DNA from: Bradyrhizobium oropedii
GTDB taxonomy: Bacteria; Pseudomonadota; Alphaproteobacteria; Rhizobiales; Xanthobacteraceae
DNA length: 33,276 nucleotides
Reading direction: 5' to 3'
Assembly (NCBI RefSeq): GCF_020889685.1
Contig: NZ_JACMYO010000088.1
Location: forward strand, 1-33,276
Shown here: positions 1-8,174 of the stretch, in pieces
How the letters are laid out: every line of letters begins with the position of its first letter
How positions within the stretch are numbered: the first letter of the stretch is position 1
The notes under the pieces: generated by a model
What the model was told of the DNA's origin: nothing
Database searches by the model: none
The model's input: the letters and a program-made list of their open reading frames with translations, nothing else
Made by a program: the position numbers and the translations under genes

Positions 1-452
1 CTCAGCGCCACCACATCGGCCGCCCGCAGCTGCGAGCGCAGCAGCGCATCGTCCAACATCGCGGCAGGCTGCGTCGCATCGACCACGCATAATACAGTCT
101 CCAGCGGCGCCTCCTTCCAGATCACCGGATCCATCAGGTTGCGCACGATGTCCGCGGGGTCGGCGATCCCGCTCGTCTCGATCACGATGAACTCCGGACG
201 CGGATCACGCCGCAGCAGCGTCGCAAGCGTGCGCAGCAGATCGCCCTCCAGCGTGCAGCAGATGCAGCCATTGCTCAGGCTGACCACGCCGTCGCTGGCG
301 CCGGCGATCAATTCGGCATCGATATTGATCGCGCCGAAATCGTTGACCACGGCAGCGATGCGCTTGCCTTGCGCATGCGCCAGCAGATGGTTGACGACCG
401 TGGTCTTGCCCGCCCCGAGAAAACCCGCGACCAGCAGGATCGGGACCGGCAC
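1..452 (-). CDS. CobW/COG0523-type P-loop GTPase (partial, C-terminus beyond window)
   Basis: The reverse strand encodes the N-terminal part of a G3E-family GTPase. The Walker A motif GFLGAGKTT lies right at the start, followed by the family's metal-binding GCICCTL motif and an ETSGIADP stretch resembling the nucleotide/metal-sensing region. These proteins load or traffic Zn, Co or Ni. The reading frame is open to the window edge, so the C-terminal half is missing. I chose the GTG at 452 because it places the P-loop at the usual distance from the N-terminus and because the upstream amidohydrolase stop (456-454) is 1 nt away, suggesting translational coupling. In-frame ATGs at 506 and 518 would add an unconserved 18-22 residue extension overlapping the upstream gene. 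The family is clear; the metal is not. Confidence 0.85.
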   Translation of the reverse strand, partial: MPVPILLVAGFLGAGKTTVVNHLLAHAQGKRIAAVVNDFGAINIDAELIAGASDGVVSLSNGCICCTLEGDLLRTLATLLRRDPRPEFIVIETSGIADPADIVRNLMDPVIWKEAPLETVLCVVDATQPAAMLDDALLRSQLRAADVVAL

Positions 453-453
453 C

Positions 454-1944
454 TCAGCCCCCAGCGACGGGCCGGCGCACCGGCCGGCCGGGACGCGCCG
501 CGACATCGAGAACGCCATCATTGATCAACGGCTGTCCACTGACCACGAGATGCCGCACGCCCTCCGCCGGACGATTCATCGCCGAGAAGGTCGCGCGGTC
601 GCTCAGCGTCTCGTAGTCGAACACCACGACGTCGGCGTCGGCACCCGCCTGCAGCCTGCCCTTGGCGCGCATCGCCGGCGTGCTTGCGGACAGGATTTCC
701 GCCGGGATCAGCGCGCATTTGCGGATGCCCTCGAGCAACGACACTTTCTTGCGCTCGCGCACCCATTCGCGGATGAAGCGGGTGAAGCAGCCCGCCGAGC
801 GCGGATGCGAGGTGGCATCGTCAGGCAGCGGCCAAGCGTCACCGGTGTAGGGCCGACCATCCGACAATGTCCACGGCATCGCGTCGGAGGCGATCGCGCC
901 GCCCGGATACAGCACCGCCATGTCGAGCAGATCACGATGATGGGCGTTGTTCTCGATATCGAGCACATGCCACAGCACCAGCGTCGAGGGCTCTTCGGCC
1001 TGCGCCGCCAGCAGCTCCTCGCGGCTGCCGAAGCGGTGACCGTCGGTCACGCGCTGCACCGAATCATAGCCGAGGCCGTTGCGCTCCTCGAATTTCGGAT
1101 CGCTGAAGAAGGTCGCCGCCAGCACCGTCGAGCCGGTGCCGTAGGGATAGGCCTCCACCGTGATCGGCAGACCCTGCGCCTGCGCCTTGGCGATCAGCGC
1201 AACGCAGCGTTCGATATCCGTCTTGCTCGACGAGTTGAAGTGGCAGATGTGCATGTGCGCGCCGGTGGCGCCGGCATAGCCGATCAAGCGGATATAGGCT
1301 TCGGCCGCGCTCTCGGGGTCGATGCGCGACATGTAGGCGACGTGGGTGAAGGTCGGCACCGCACGATCAGCCGCGAGCTGGCACACCGCGGTCAATTCCT
1401 GCACGCCCGCGCCCGGCGCATAGGCGTTGAGGATGCCGATGCCGATACCACCCTCGTTCAGCCCGTTGGCGAGACGCTCGAGGATGCCGCCGACCTCGCC
1501 TTCGGTCGCGACGTTCTCGATCCAGCGCCGATCCCGCATCGCTGCGCCGAACGATTCCAGCGAGCTTTCCGAATTCGAGCCGGTCATCGCGCCGATCCGC
1601 GCGAACGCCCAATTGGCGGCGGCGCCGTAGTTCAGCACCCGGCCCTTCTCGGCCTGGCGCTTGTACCAGGACGCCACCGGCAACACGCCGGCTTCGAGGT
1701 CGAGTGATGTCGTCACCCCGTCGAAGGCCTGCATGCGGTCGGCCGGAATGGTCTGGCCATGCGCGTGCAGGTCGATGAAGCCGGGTGCCACCACGAGTCC
1801 GGTCGCGTCGATTTGCCGTTCCGCGCCACCGAGCCCGGTGCCCACAGCGGCGATCTTGCCGTCGACGACGGCGACGTCGCCGACCGCGTCCATTCCGCTG
1901 GCCGGATCCACCACCCGGCCGCCGCTGATCACCAAACCACCCAT
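454..1944 (-). CDS. D-glutamate deacylase / D-aminoacylase-like amidohydrolase
   Basis: A 496-residue metal-dependent amidohydrolase. The N-terminal beta-sandwich strand (ISGGRVVDP) leads into the first metal ligand motif, FIDLHAHGQ, with His60 and His62. Later His-rich strands (FTHVAY, HMHICHF) are the expected further ligands. A C-terminal beta segment typical of D-aminoacylases and dihydroorotases follows. It best fits the D-glutamate deacylase subgroup, which releases D-amino acids from N-acyl-D-amino acids in the cytosol. The NCG cysteine of classic D-aminoacylases is replaced here by LDLEAG (residues 81-86). The ATG at 1944 is preceded by a GGGGAG ribosome site. It lies directly upstream of the CobW GTPase, an arrangement that could supply metal to this enzyme (inference). 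Exact substrate is uncertain. Confidence 0.8.
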   Translation of the reverse strand: MGGLVISGGRVVDPASGMDAVGDVAVVDGKIAAVGTGLGGAERQIDATGLVVAPGFIDLHAHGQTIPADRMQAFDGVTTSLDLEAGVLPVASWYKRQAEKGRVLNYGAAANWAFARIGAMTGSNSESSLESFGAAMRDRRWIENVATEGEVGGILERLANGLNEGGIGIGILNAYAPGAGVQELTAVCQLAADRAVPTFTHVAYMSRIDPESAAEAYIRLIGYAGATGAHMHICHFNSSSKTDIERCVALIAKAQAQGLPITVEAYPYGTGSTVLAATFFSDPKFEERNGLGYDSVQRVTDGHRFGSREELLAAQAEEPSTLVLWHVLDIENNAHHRDLLDMAVLYPGGAIASDAMPWTLSDGRPYTGDAWPLPDDATSHPRSAGCFTRFIREWVRERKKVSLLEGIRKCALIPAEILSASTPAMRAKGRLQAGADADVVVFDYETLSDRATFSAMNRPAEGVRHLVVSGQPLINDGVLDVAARPGRPVRRPVAGG

Positions 1945-2095
1945 CTCGCCACTCCCCGCATTCCGAATCCGACCGGTCTCTCGTCGGGCACAGAGAAGCG
2001 CATCGCACTGATTGCAGCAACCGGGTCAGGGTTGTGGTGACATGCTCTGGCGGAATATCCGCCGCGCCGTGATGGCGATTGCCGAAAGCCCCTCC

Positions 2096-2488
2096 CTACG
2101 TTCCGGTTGCACGCCGCGACGGCAGCCCCCGCCAGAGATCGTTGCCGGGCTTGATGCGGCTCGCCACGAGTTTGGGCGGCGTGCGGTCCTTGGCAATCGC
2201 CGCTTCGACCGCGCACTTGAGCCTGACGTCGTCGATCTGTGCCAGGAATCGCCCGACGACGCCGTCCTGATCCGCGCCCCGACCGGAGATCGCCGCGCAC
2301 AGCTCCGCGGTCGTCCTGCGGAAGAAGTGGAAGGCGTCATCGACCGCACCACCCAGCCGGTCGACCTCGCCGGCCACACCGAGCGCGTGCATCCGATCGT
2401 CGTCGTCGAGGCTCACTGCGAAGCGCAGGACGGCAAGCTGCCAGGCACGGAGCAGCTTGCTCTCCGGTTCAGTCGCGTCCTCGCGCAT
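2096..2488 (-). CDS. Hypothetical protein (130 aa)
   Basis: I do not recognise a named family. The 130-residue protein is acidic in its first two thirds, with a predicted helical stretch around RAWQLAVLRFAVSLDDDDR, and becomes basic at the C-terminus. No signal peptide or membrane segment is visible. The ATG at 2488 has only a weak G-rich ribosome site. The frame extends further upstream to 2788, but that extension is antisense to the ABC transporter and reads as non-coding. The gene points the same way as the amidohydrolase, 151 bp upstream of it. Residue composition and high-GC third positions suggest a real protein. Function unknown. Confidence 0.55.
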   Translation of the reverse strand: MREDATEPESKLLRAWQLAVLRFAVSLDDDDRMHALGVAGEVDRLGGAVDDAFHFFRRTTAELCAAISGRGADQDGVVGRFLAQIDDVRLKCAVEAAIAKDRTPPKLVASRIKPGNDLWRGLPSRRATGT

Positions 2489-2633
2489 CAGTCGAACACC
2501 CCGCGTGCCTGACCTCCTTCGGCCGTCGAGGGAGGTCGGGCGCGGCGCGACTATCCTTGCGCGGGAATAGGTTTTCGAGGGGAGCGCACGCGCGATCGCA
2601 TAGGAATCGCATAGGCGGCGCGTCCCAATTCGC

Positions 2634-4490
2634 TCAAATCCCCTCGAACTGCAGACGCGCCAGCCGCGCGTAAAGGCCATTGGCGGCGACCAGCTCGGCA
2701 TGGGTACCCTGCTCGACGATCCGGCCCTGGTCCATGACAAGGATGCGGTCGCAGGACAGCACGGTTGCGAGGCGATGCGCGATGACAAGCGTGGTGCGGT
2801 GGCGCATCAATTCCTCGAGCGCGGTCTGCACCAGCGTCTCGCTCTCGGCGTCGAGCGCCGAGGTCGCTTCATCCAGCAGCAGCAGCGGCGCATCGCGCAG
2901 GATGGCGCGGGCGATCGCGATGCGCTGGCGCTGGCCGCCCGACAGCGTCACGCCGCGCTCGCCGAGCTGGGCGTCGAAGCCGTCAGGCAGCCGGCGCAGG
3001 AATTCGGTGGCGTGGGCGAGATCGGCGGCGCGCTCGACCTCGGCGTCGGTGGCATCGGGCCGGCCGAAGCGGATGTTCTCCCGCGCACTCGCGGCGAACA
3101 CCACGGAATCCTGCGGCACCAGCGCGATGCGCGCGCGCACGTCGGCCGGATCGGCCTGCCGGATCGGCACGCCGTCGAGCGAGATGGTGCCCGATTTCGG
3201 ATCGTAGAAGCGCAGCAGCAGATGGAACAGCGTGCTCTTGCCGGCGCCCGACGGCCCGACGATCGCGACCTTCTCGCCCGATCCGACGTTCAGCGACACG
3301 CCGTCGACCGCCAGCGCATTGGGACGCGTCGGATAGGCGAAGCTGACATTGTCGAAGCCGACATCGCCGCGCGCCGGCTGCGGCAGGGCGCGCGGCGAAG
3401 CGGGCGCCGCGATCTCCGGCTTGACCCGCAAAATCTCGAACAGCCGTTCGGCGGCACCCGAGGCGGCCGAGACCTCGCCCCAGACCTCGCTGAGCTGGCC
3501 GAGGCCACTCGCGGCGAACGCCGTATAGAGAATGAACTGGCCGAGCCGGCCCGGGCTGATGGTGCCGACCAGCACGTCGTGCGAGCCGACCCAGAGGATC
3601 ACCACCACGCTCGCGAACACGATGAAGATCACGATCAGCGTCAAGACCGCGCGGGCCTTGGTCGAGCTGCGCGCGGCCTGATAGGCCTGCTCGACCTCGC
3701 CGGCAAAACGCGTCCTGGCGAGCCGCTCGCCGGTATAGGCCTGCACGGTGCGGATCGCGTTGACCAGCTCGCTCGCATAGGCGCTGGCATCGGCCAGCGT
3801 GTCCTGGGCAGTGCGCGACAGCCGCCGCACCCAGCGGCCGAACGCCACCAGCGGAATCACGATGATCGGGATAGCGAGCAGCACGAAACCGGACAGCCTT
3901 GGGCTCGTGATCACCATCATCGCGGCGGCGCCGAAAAACAGCATCAGATTGCGCAGCGCGATCGACACCGAGGCGCCGACCGCGGACTTGATCTGGGTGG
4001 TGTCGGCGGTGAGCCGCGACACCAGTTCGCCCGACCGCGCGGAATCGAAGAACGAGGGCGACAGCGAGATCAGATGCGCGAACACGTCGCGCCGGAGATC
4101 GGCGACGATGCGCTCGCCGATCGTCATCACGAGGTAGTAGCGCGAGGCGCTGGCACAGGCGAGCACCGCGACCACCGCGATCATCACGCTGAAATAGCTG
4201 TTGATCATCGCGATGCCTTCGGGCGTGAAGCCCATGTCGATCATCCGCCGCACCGCGACCGGCACGATCAGCGTGGTGATCGCCGCGATCGTCAGCGAGA
4301 TCAGCGCGAGGATCGCCCGCCCCTTGTAGCGTGCGACATAGGGCGCGAGCGCAAGCAGCGGCCGCAGGCGGGCACGGCTCTTCGCCGGCTCCGTGATCTG
4401 GCTCTCGATAAAGGCTTCCTCATCGAGCAACGCGTCGCGCGGAGGCTGCGGGGTGCCGCGAGGGGTCTCAAGCTGTTCAGCTACGCTCAT
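2634..4490 (-). CDS. ABC transporter, fused permease and ATPase (MsbA/ABCB-type exporter)
   Basis: A 618-residue half-transporter exporter. An N-terminal cytosolic tail of about 45 residues precedes six predicted membrane helices (about 50-340). The nucleotide-binding domain carries Walker A GPSGAGKST, Q-loop LVPQDS, signature LSGGQRQR, Walker B LLLLDEATS and an H-loop AHRLAT. It should act as a homodimer exporting lipids or hydrophobic compounds across the inner membrane. The start is the ATG at 4490; a TTG immediately before it (4493) extends the open frame by one codon and is an unlikely start. It is divergent from rpmE. Substrate cannot be read from the sequence. Confidence 0.9.
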   Translation of the reverse strand: MSVAEQLETPRGTPQPPRDALLDEEAFIESQITEPAKSRARLRPLLALAPYVARYKGRAILALISLTIAAITTLIVPVAVRRMIDMGFTPEGIAMINSYFSVMIAVVAVLACASASRYYLVMTIGERIVADLRRDVFAHLISLSPSFFDSARSGELVSRLTADTTQIKSAVGASVSIALRNLMLFFGAAAMMVITSPRLSGFVLLAIPIIVIPLVAFGRWVRRLSRTAQDTLADASAYASELVNAIRTVQAYTGERLARTRFAGEVEQAYQAARSSTKARAVLTLIVIFIVFASVVVILWVGSHDVLVGTISPGRLGQFILYTAFAASGLGQLSEVWGEVSAASGAAERLFEILRVKPEIAAPASPRALPQPARGDVGFDNVSFAYPTRPNALAVDGVSLNVGSGEKVAIVGPSGAGKSTLFHLLLRFYDPKSGTISLDGVPIRQADPADVRARIALVPQDSVVFAASARENIRFGRPDATDAEVERAADLAHATEFLRRLPDGFDAQLGERGVTLSGGQRQRIAIARAILRDAPLLLLDEATSALDAESETLVQTALEELMRHRTTLVIAHRLATVLSCDRILVMDQGRIVEQGTHAELVAANGLYARLARLQFEGI

Positions 4491-4545
4491 CAATCTAGAC
4501 CGGTTCTATCGCCCCCCACATAGGCCTGCCGACCCCCGGCTGGCA

Positions 4546-4584
4546 AATCCGGTAAAGTCCCAATCCGGTGATGGGCTTAAGCCC
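4546..4584. promoter_or_regulatory. Direct repeat and 12-bp palindrome upstream of rpmE
   Basis: The divergent region between the ABC exporter and rpmE contains AATCCGGT twice, at 4546-4553 and 4562-4569 (16 bp apart). A perfect palindrome GGGCTTAAGCCC follows at 4573-4584. These may be promoter or operator elements for rpmE. No convincing -35/-10 pair was assigned. Confidence 0.3.
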
Positions 4585-4682
4585 TTTCTTGGCTTGTTTT
4601 GGGGGGCTCCATGCGTTATAGAGCCGCCCAAATCCCGTACCTGAATGTCTTGAGATGGGCGCCGCGCGCCGAAGGAACTGTC

Positions 4683-4910
4683 ATGAAAGCCGATATTCAT
4701 CCGAATTATCATACGATTAAGGTCGTCATGACCGACGGCACCGAGTACCTGACCCGCTCGACCTGGGGCAAGGAAGGCGACACGCTGAACCTCGACATCG
4801 ACCCCAAGTCGCACCCGGCCTGGACCGGCGGTACCCAGCAGCTGATGGACCGCGGCGGCCGTGTCTCGCGCTTCCAGAAGAAGTTTTCGGGCTTCCTCAA
4901 GAAGGACTAA
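4683..4910 (+). CDS. rpmE: 50S ribosomal protein L31
   Basis: A 75-residue L31 starting MKADIHPNYHTIKVVMTDG, with the conserved STWGKEGD and HPAWTGG segments and a basic C-terminus ending FSGFLKKD. L31 sits at the central protuberance of the large subunit and bridges to the small subunit. It lacks the CxxC zinc motif of the C+ form, as I recall for other rhizobial L31 proteins. The ATG at 4683 has GAAGGAA at 5-10 nt upstream; an upstream in-frame start at 4599 would add unconserved residues and is rejected. A strong terminator follows 37 nt after the stop, so the gene is likely monocistronic. Confidence 0.95.
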   Translation: MKADIHPNYHTIKVVMTDGTEYLTRSTWGKEGDTLNLDIDPKSHPAWTGGTQQLMDRGGRVSRFQKKFSGFLKKD

Positions 4911-4946
4911 AGTCCGCTTCGGGATCGCCCTTGTGGTCGAACGCAA

Positions 4947-4978
4947 AACGCCCCCATCTCGGGGGCGTTTTTGTTTTT
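4947..4978 (+). terminator. Rho-independent terminator of rpmE
   Basis: AACGCCCCC (4947-4955) pairs perfectly with GGGGGCGTT (4961-4969) over a 5-nt loop, followed by a T-rich run broken by a single G. It lies directly downstream of rpmE. Confidence 0.9.
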
Positions 4979-5026
4979 GGGGCGCGCTCCGGATCGGCTG
5001 GATGGACAACCGCGCCGCTCTCTCCA

Positions 5027-5050
5027 CGTCGTCGTCCCGGCGAAGGCCGT
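5027..5050. repeat. Half copy of a CGTCGTCCCGGC palindromic repeat
   Basis: One arm (CGTCGTCCCGGCGAAGGCCG) of the repeat found complete at 9031-9169 and 17467-17590. It lies a few bases from the stop codon of the LysE gene. Confidence 0.6.
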
Positions 5051-5054
5051 GCCC

Positions 5055-5672
5055 CTAGCGATCCCCGAAGGCGAGCCGCGCGCCAAGCGCGACCAGGATG
5101 CTGCCGCCGATCCGCTGCATGATCCGCTGCGACCTGCGCGAGCGCTGCAGCTTCGACATCACGGCGCTGGCGAAGAACACGCAGACGATATCGACCGCCG
5201 AGAACGTCAAATTGACTGTCGTGCCAAGCAGGAACAGCTGGGCCCAGACCGGCAGGCCGGCCGACGCATCGACGAACTGCGGCAGGAACGCCAGGAAGAA
5301 GATCGCGGTCTTCGGATTCAAGACCTCGACGACGATGCTTTGCGCGAAAGCGCGCTCAGCGGAGAGCGGCGCAAGCGTGGGACGCTTCGTATTGTCGCGA
5401 TCGCGGAACAGCGACAGCCCGAGCCAGACCAGATAGGCCGCACCGGCAAGCTTCATCGCTGTGAACAGCGGCGGCACCGCGTGAAATAGAAGAGCGAGGC
5501 CGGCGGCGGCCGCGATGACATGGACATAGCCGCCGAGGTGCAGGCCGAGCGATGCCATCAGCCCCGCACGCCGGCCGCCCGCCAAAGTGCGGGCCGCGGC
5601 GTAGAGCATGGCTGGACCTGGGATCAGCGCAAAGGTCGCGGTCGTGATCGCGAAGGCAAGGTACAATTCCAT
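5055..5672 (-). CDS. LysE/RhtB family amino-acid exporter
   Basis: A 205-residue membrane protein. It opens with a hydrophobic helix followed by the family signature IPGPAMLYAAARTLAGG. Further helices appear around residues 40-60, 65-85, 115-135 and 145-170. The second signature LNPKTAIFFLAFLPQFV is present, and the basic segment KLQRSRRSQR precedes the last helix. These proteins export amino acids or homoserine lactones across the inner membrane. The ATG at 5672 gives the normal family N-terminus; the open frame continues upstream to 5822 only because it reads through a palindromic repeat. The substrate is unknown. Confidence 0.88.
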   Translation of the reverse strand: MELYLAFAITTATFALIPGPAMLYAAARTLAGGRRAGLMASLGLHLGGYVHVIAAAAGLALLFHAVPPLFTAMKLAGAAYLVWLGLSLFRDRDNTKRPTLAPLSAERAFAQSIVVEVLNPKTAIFFLAFLPQFVDASAGLPVWAQLFLLGTTVNLTFSAVDIVCVFFASAVMSKLQRSRRSQRIMQRIGGSILVALGARLAFGDR

Positions 5673-5730
5673 CGAAGGCTTCGTCTCGTCTAGCCGTGCT
5701 GAGTTCGGATCGAATAGCGACGGCGCTGCG

Positions 5731-5880
5731 CTCCCTCGCCCCGTTCTTACGGGGAGAGGGTTGGGGTGAGGGGCTGCTTCCGCGTATTCTGTGATAGCTA
5801 CGTTTGCGGAGACCCCCCTCACCCGGAACGCATCTGACGATGCGTTCCGACCTCTCCCCGCACGCGGGGCGAGGTGAAGC
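5731..5880. repeat. Two inverted copies of a rhizobial palindromic repeat
   Basis: The plus-strand copy (about 5731-5773) contains TCGCCCCG-N-CGGGGAGAGG followed by GGGGTGAGGGG. The second copy (about 5813-5876) is in inverse orientation and carries an extra hairpin, GGAACGCAT/ATGCGTTCC, between its two parts. Both copies fold individually and can also pair with each other. The repeat fills most of the 240-bp gap between the LysE and PaiB genes. Confidence 0.8.
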
Positions 5881-5913
5881 GAAGTCCGCGGCTCGAAGCG
5901 GTCTCATCTCGCC

Positions 5914-6540
5914 CTAATTCGCCGGAATCATCGCCGCGACCTCGCGATCAGTCGGACTGTCGCTTGCCTCAAGTCCCGCGATCACCCCGGTGCGATCCTC
6001 GAGCTTGCGGTTCTGGCTCATCTTCTTCTTGGCGTCGATCCGCGTGATCGGCATCCGGAAGCCGACGATGCCGCGCAGCTGCGCCTTGATGAAATCATCG
6101 GGCGCATCGCTGACCTGCCAGGCTTCCTTGCGCGACTTCTCGTGCAGCGCGGTCAGCCGGGTCACGACGTCGAGCAGGCGGTCGGCATCCTCGAAGAACT
6201 CGGCCGCACCATAGGCGTGCACGGCGACGTAATTCCAGGTCGGCACCACCTTGCCGTGCTCGGCCTTGGTCACATACCAGGACGGCGTCACATAGGCGTC
6301 GGGGCCCATGAAGATCGCCATCGCCTCGCTCAGCGCAGGCAGCTTCCACTGCGGATTCGGCCGCGCGACGTGGCCGTACAGCGTGCCGTAGTCGCCCTCG
6401 TTTTCATTGAGGATCAGCGGCAGCGGGGTTGCGATCAGCCCGTCCGCGGTCGCGGTGACCAGCGTCGCGAGCCGTGACGCCCGCATCGCGGCGTGGATCG
6501 GGCCGAGCTCTTCCATCTTGAAATGCGGCGGCAGGTACAT
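5914..6540 (-). CDS. PaiB-like FMN-binding negative transcriptional regulator
   Basis: A 208-residue protein starting MYLPPHFKMEE, the standard PaiB opening. A split-barrel flavin-binding fold follows, with the conserved GHVARPNPQWK and PTWNYVAVHAYG segments. The C-terminal region contains IKAQLRGIVGFRMPITRI, also typical. PaiB proteins are linked to repression of sporulation or protease genes in Bacillus; in proteobacteria the role is undefined. The ATG at 6540 fits the family; the open frame extends 24 residues further up through non-conserved sequence. It is divergent from a MocR-type regulator 97 bp away, a common pairing that suggests control by that regulator (inference). Confidence 0.85.
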   Translation of the reverse strand: MYLPPHFKMEELGPIHAAMRASRLATLVTATADGLIATPLPLILNENEGDYGTLYGHVARPNPQWKLPALSEAMAIFMGPDAYVTPSWYVTKAEHGKVVPTWNYVAVHAYGAAEFFEDADRLLDVVTRLTALHEKSRKEAWQVSDAPDDFIKAQLRGIVGFRMPITRIDAKKKMSQNRKLEDRTGVIAGLEASDSPTDREVAAMIPAN

Positions 6541-6589
6541 GGCAGACCTCTGGCAGACCTCATCAATTGCTGCTCGCACAATAGCGCCG

Positions 6590-6614
6590 AAGTGGCCTAT
6601 GATAAGAGCCACTT
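6590..6614. promoter_or_regulatory. Palindrome and -10 box between paiB-like and MocR genes
   Basis: AAGTGGC (6590-6596) and GCCACTT (6608-6614) form a perfect inverted repeat with an 11-bp spacer. The spacer contains TATGAT (6598-6603), which could be the -10 of the plus-strand MocR gene 35 bp downstream. A dimeric regulator bound here would cover the promoter. Operator assignment is inference. Confidence 0.45.
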
Positions 6615-6637
6615 TCGATCACAATGACTGGTCCACT

Positions 6638-8158
6638 ATGCCCCGTCTGCGCGCCACGATCAGCATCCCCTCGCTCGGCGCGGTCGATCGCGCCACCGGA
6701 CAGGTCGGACGGCAGATTGCTCAAGCCTTGCGCGCCGCGATCGCGAGGGGCGAACTGAAGGCCGGGGAATTGCTACCGTCGACCCGCGCGCTGTCGGCCT
6801 CGCTCGGCGTTGCCCGCGGCACGGTCGCGGAAGCCTTCGAGCAGTTGCAGGCCGAGGGCTATCTGGAATCGCAGGTCGGCGCCGGGACCCGCGTCGCGCC
6901 GACGCTTGCCGAACAGGCGCAGCCCGTTCGCCCGTCGGCTGGTCGCGGCCCCGACAAGCCCGCACCGATCCAGTTGCCGCCGCGCGCGATGCGGCTCGCC
7001 AAAGTGGTGGCGGCCTTCACGCCGATGCCCGAAATCCCGTTTGCGATCGCAGTCCCCGGTGGCGCGGTCGCGCCTGACGACAATTGGCGCCGCCTCGGCA
7101 ACCGTGTGCGTGCATCGCGGGCGGCGGCGCCTGCGAGCTACGGCGATCCGCGCGGCCTGATGGAGCTGCGGCAGGCGATCGCGGACTATGTGCGGAAATC
7201 CCGCGCGGTGCATTGCGAGCCAGGGCAGGTCGTGATCACGGCCGGCACGCAGCAGGGACTTTATCTCGCCGGCCGCGTGCTGCTGTCATCGGGCGATCGC
7301 GTCTGGGCCGAGGATCCCGCCTATCCCGGCATGACGGCGGTGCTCGACGATCTTGATCTCGTCACGACACGTGTGTGCGTTGATGCGCAGGGCATCGACG
7401 TCGAGGCCGCCATCGCGGCCTGCCCGCAGGCACGCGCGGCGTTCGTGACGCCCTCGCATCAATATCCGCTCGGCATGCCCTTGAGCATGGCCCGCCGCAA
7501 CGCGCTGGTGGCTTGGGCGCAGCGAAGCAACGCGTGGATCGTCGAGGACGATTACGACAGCGAGCTGCGCTACGCCGGTCATCCCTTTCCGTCCATGCAG
7601 GGCCTCGCGCCGTCGCGCGTGATCTATCTGGGCACGCTGAGCAAGGTGCTGTTCCCCTCGCTGCGGCTCGGCTATGTCGTGGCGCCTTCGCCGCTAATCG
7701 ACGCCTTCGCCGGCGCACGCGCCCTGCTCGACCGGCATTCGCCGACCGCCGACCAGCACGTGCTGGCGGCCTACATGCGCGAGGGGCTGTTCGAAGCGCA
7801 TATCCGGCGCATCCGCGGCGTCTATGCCGCGCGGCGCGCGACACTAATCGCGGCGCTCGAGCGACACATGCCCGAGGACGTCACGCTGCAACCAAGCGAC
7901 CAGGGCATGCATCTGCTGCTGTGGCTGCCGCAGCGCTTCGATGATGTGCAATTGGCGAAATCAGCACTCGCCGACGGCATCGTCGTGCGGCCGATCTCAC
8001 CGATGTACGAGGCAGCAGCGCGGCCCGGCCTCATGCTCGGCTTCGGCGGCTTCGAACCGGAGGAGCTGGAGGCGGCCGTAATACGGCTGCGGCAGGTGAT
8101 CGATCAGCACACGCCGCAGCGGCCGGCCAAACCACGCCGCACTCAAGTTTCACACTGA
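6638..8158 (+). CDS. MocR/PdxR-family regulator (GntR HTH plus aminotransferase-like domain)
   Basis: A 506-residue fusion. Residues about 12-85 are a winged helix of the GntR family, with LPSTRALSASLGVARGTV and the LQAEGYLESQVGAGT wing. The rest is a fold-type I aminotransferase-like domain. It shows VITAGTQQGLYL, VTPSHQYPLG, the VEDDYDSELRY loop and the PLP-lysine motif GTLSKVLFPSLRLGY. MocR proteins bind PLP and regulate, usually the adjacent divergent gene. The ATG at 6638 gives the standard family N-terminus; the open frame upstream runs antisense into the PaiB gene. The candidate operator lies 24 bp upstream of the start. Confidence 0.88.
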   Translation: MPRLRATISIPSLGAVDRATGQVGRQIAQALRAAIARGELKAGELLPSTRALSASLGVARGTVAEAFEQLQAEGYLESQVGAGTRVAPTLAEQAQPVRPSAGRGPDKPAPIQLPPRAMRLAKVVAAFTPMPEIPFAIAVPGGAVAPDDNWRRLGNRVRASRAAAPASYGDPRGLMELRQAIADYVRKSRAVHCEPGQVVITAGTQQGLYLAGRVLLSSGDRVWAEDPAYPGMTAVLDDLDLVTTRVCVDAQGIDVEAAIAACPQARAAFVTPSHQYPLGMPLSMARRNALVAWAQRSNAWIVEDDYDSELRYAGHPFPSMQGLAPSRVIYLGTLSKVLFPSLRLGYVVAPSPLIDAFAGARALLDRHSPTADQHVLAAYMREGLFEAHIRRIRGVYAARRATLIAALERHMPEDVTLQPSDQGMHLLLWLPQRFDDVQLAKSALADGIVVRPISPMYEAAARPGLMLGFGGFEPEELEAAVIRLRQVIDQHTPQRPAKPRRTQVSH

Positions 8159-8174
8159 TTTGACGGTTCGAATC

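Noticed and set aside
139..1707. 522-codon plus-strand open frame
   Set aside because: It is antisense to the amidohydrolase and GTPase genes.
4490..4493. TTG start for the ABC exporter one codon before ATG
   Set aside because: The adjacent ATG is the simpler start.
2700..4523. 607-codon plus-strand open frame
   Set aside because: It is antisense to the ABC exporter, is rich in Arg, His, Asp and Gly with no domain, and follows from the high GC content of the true gene.
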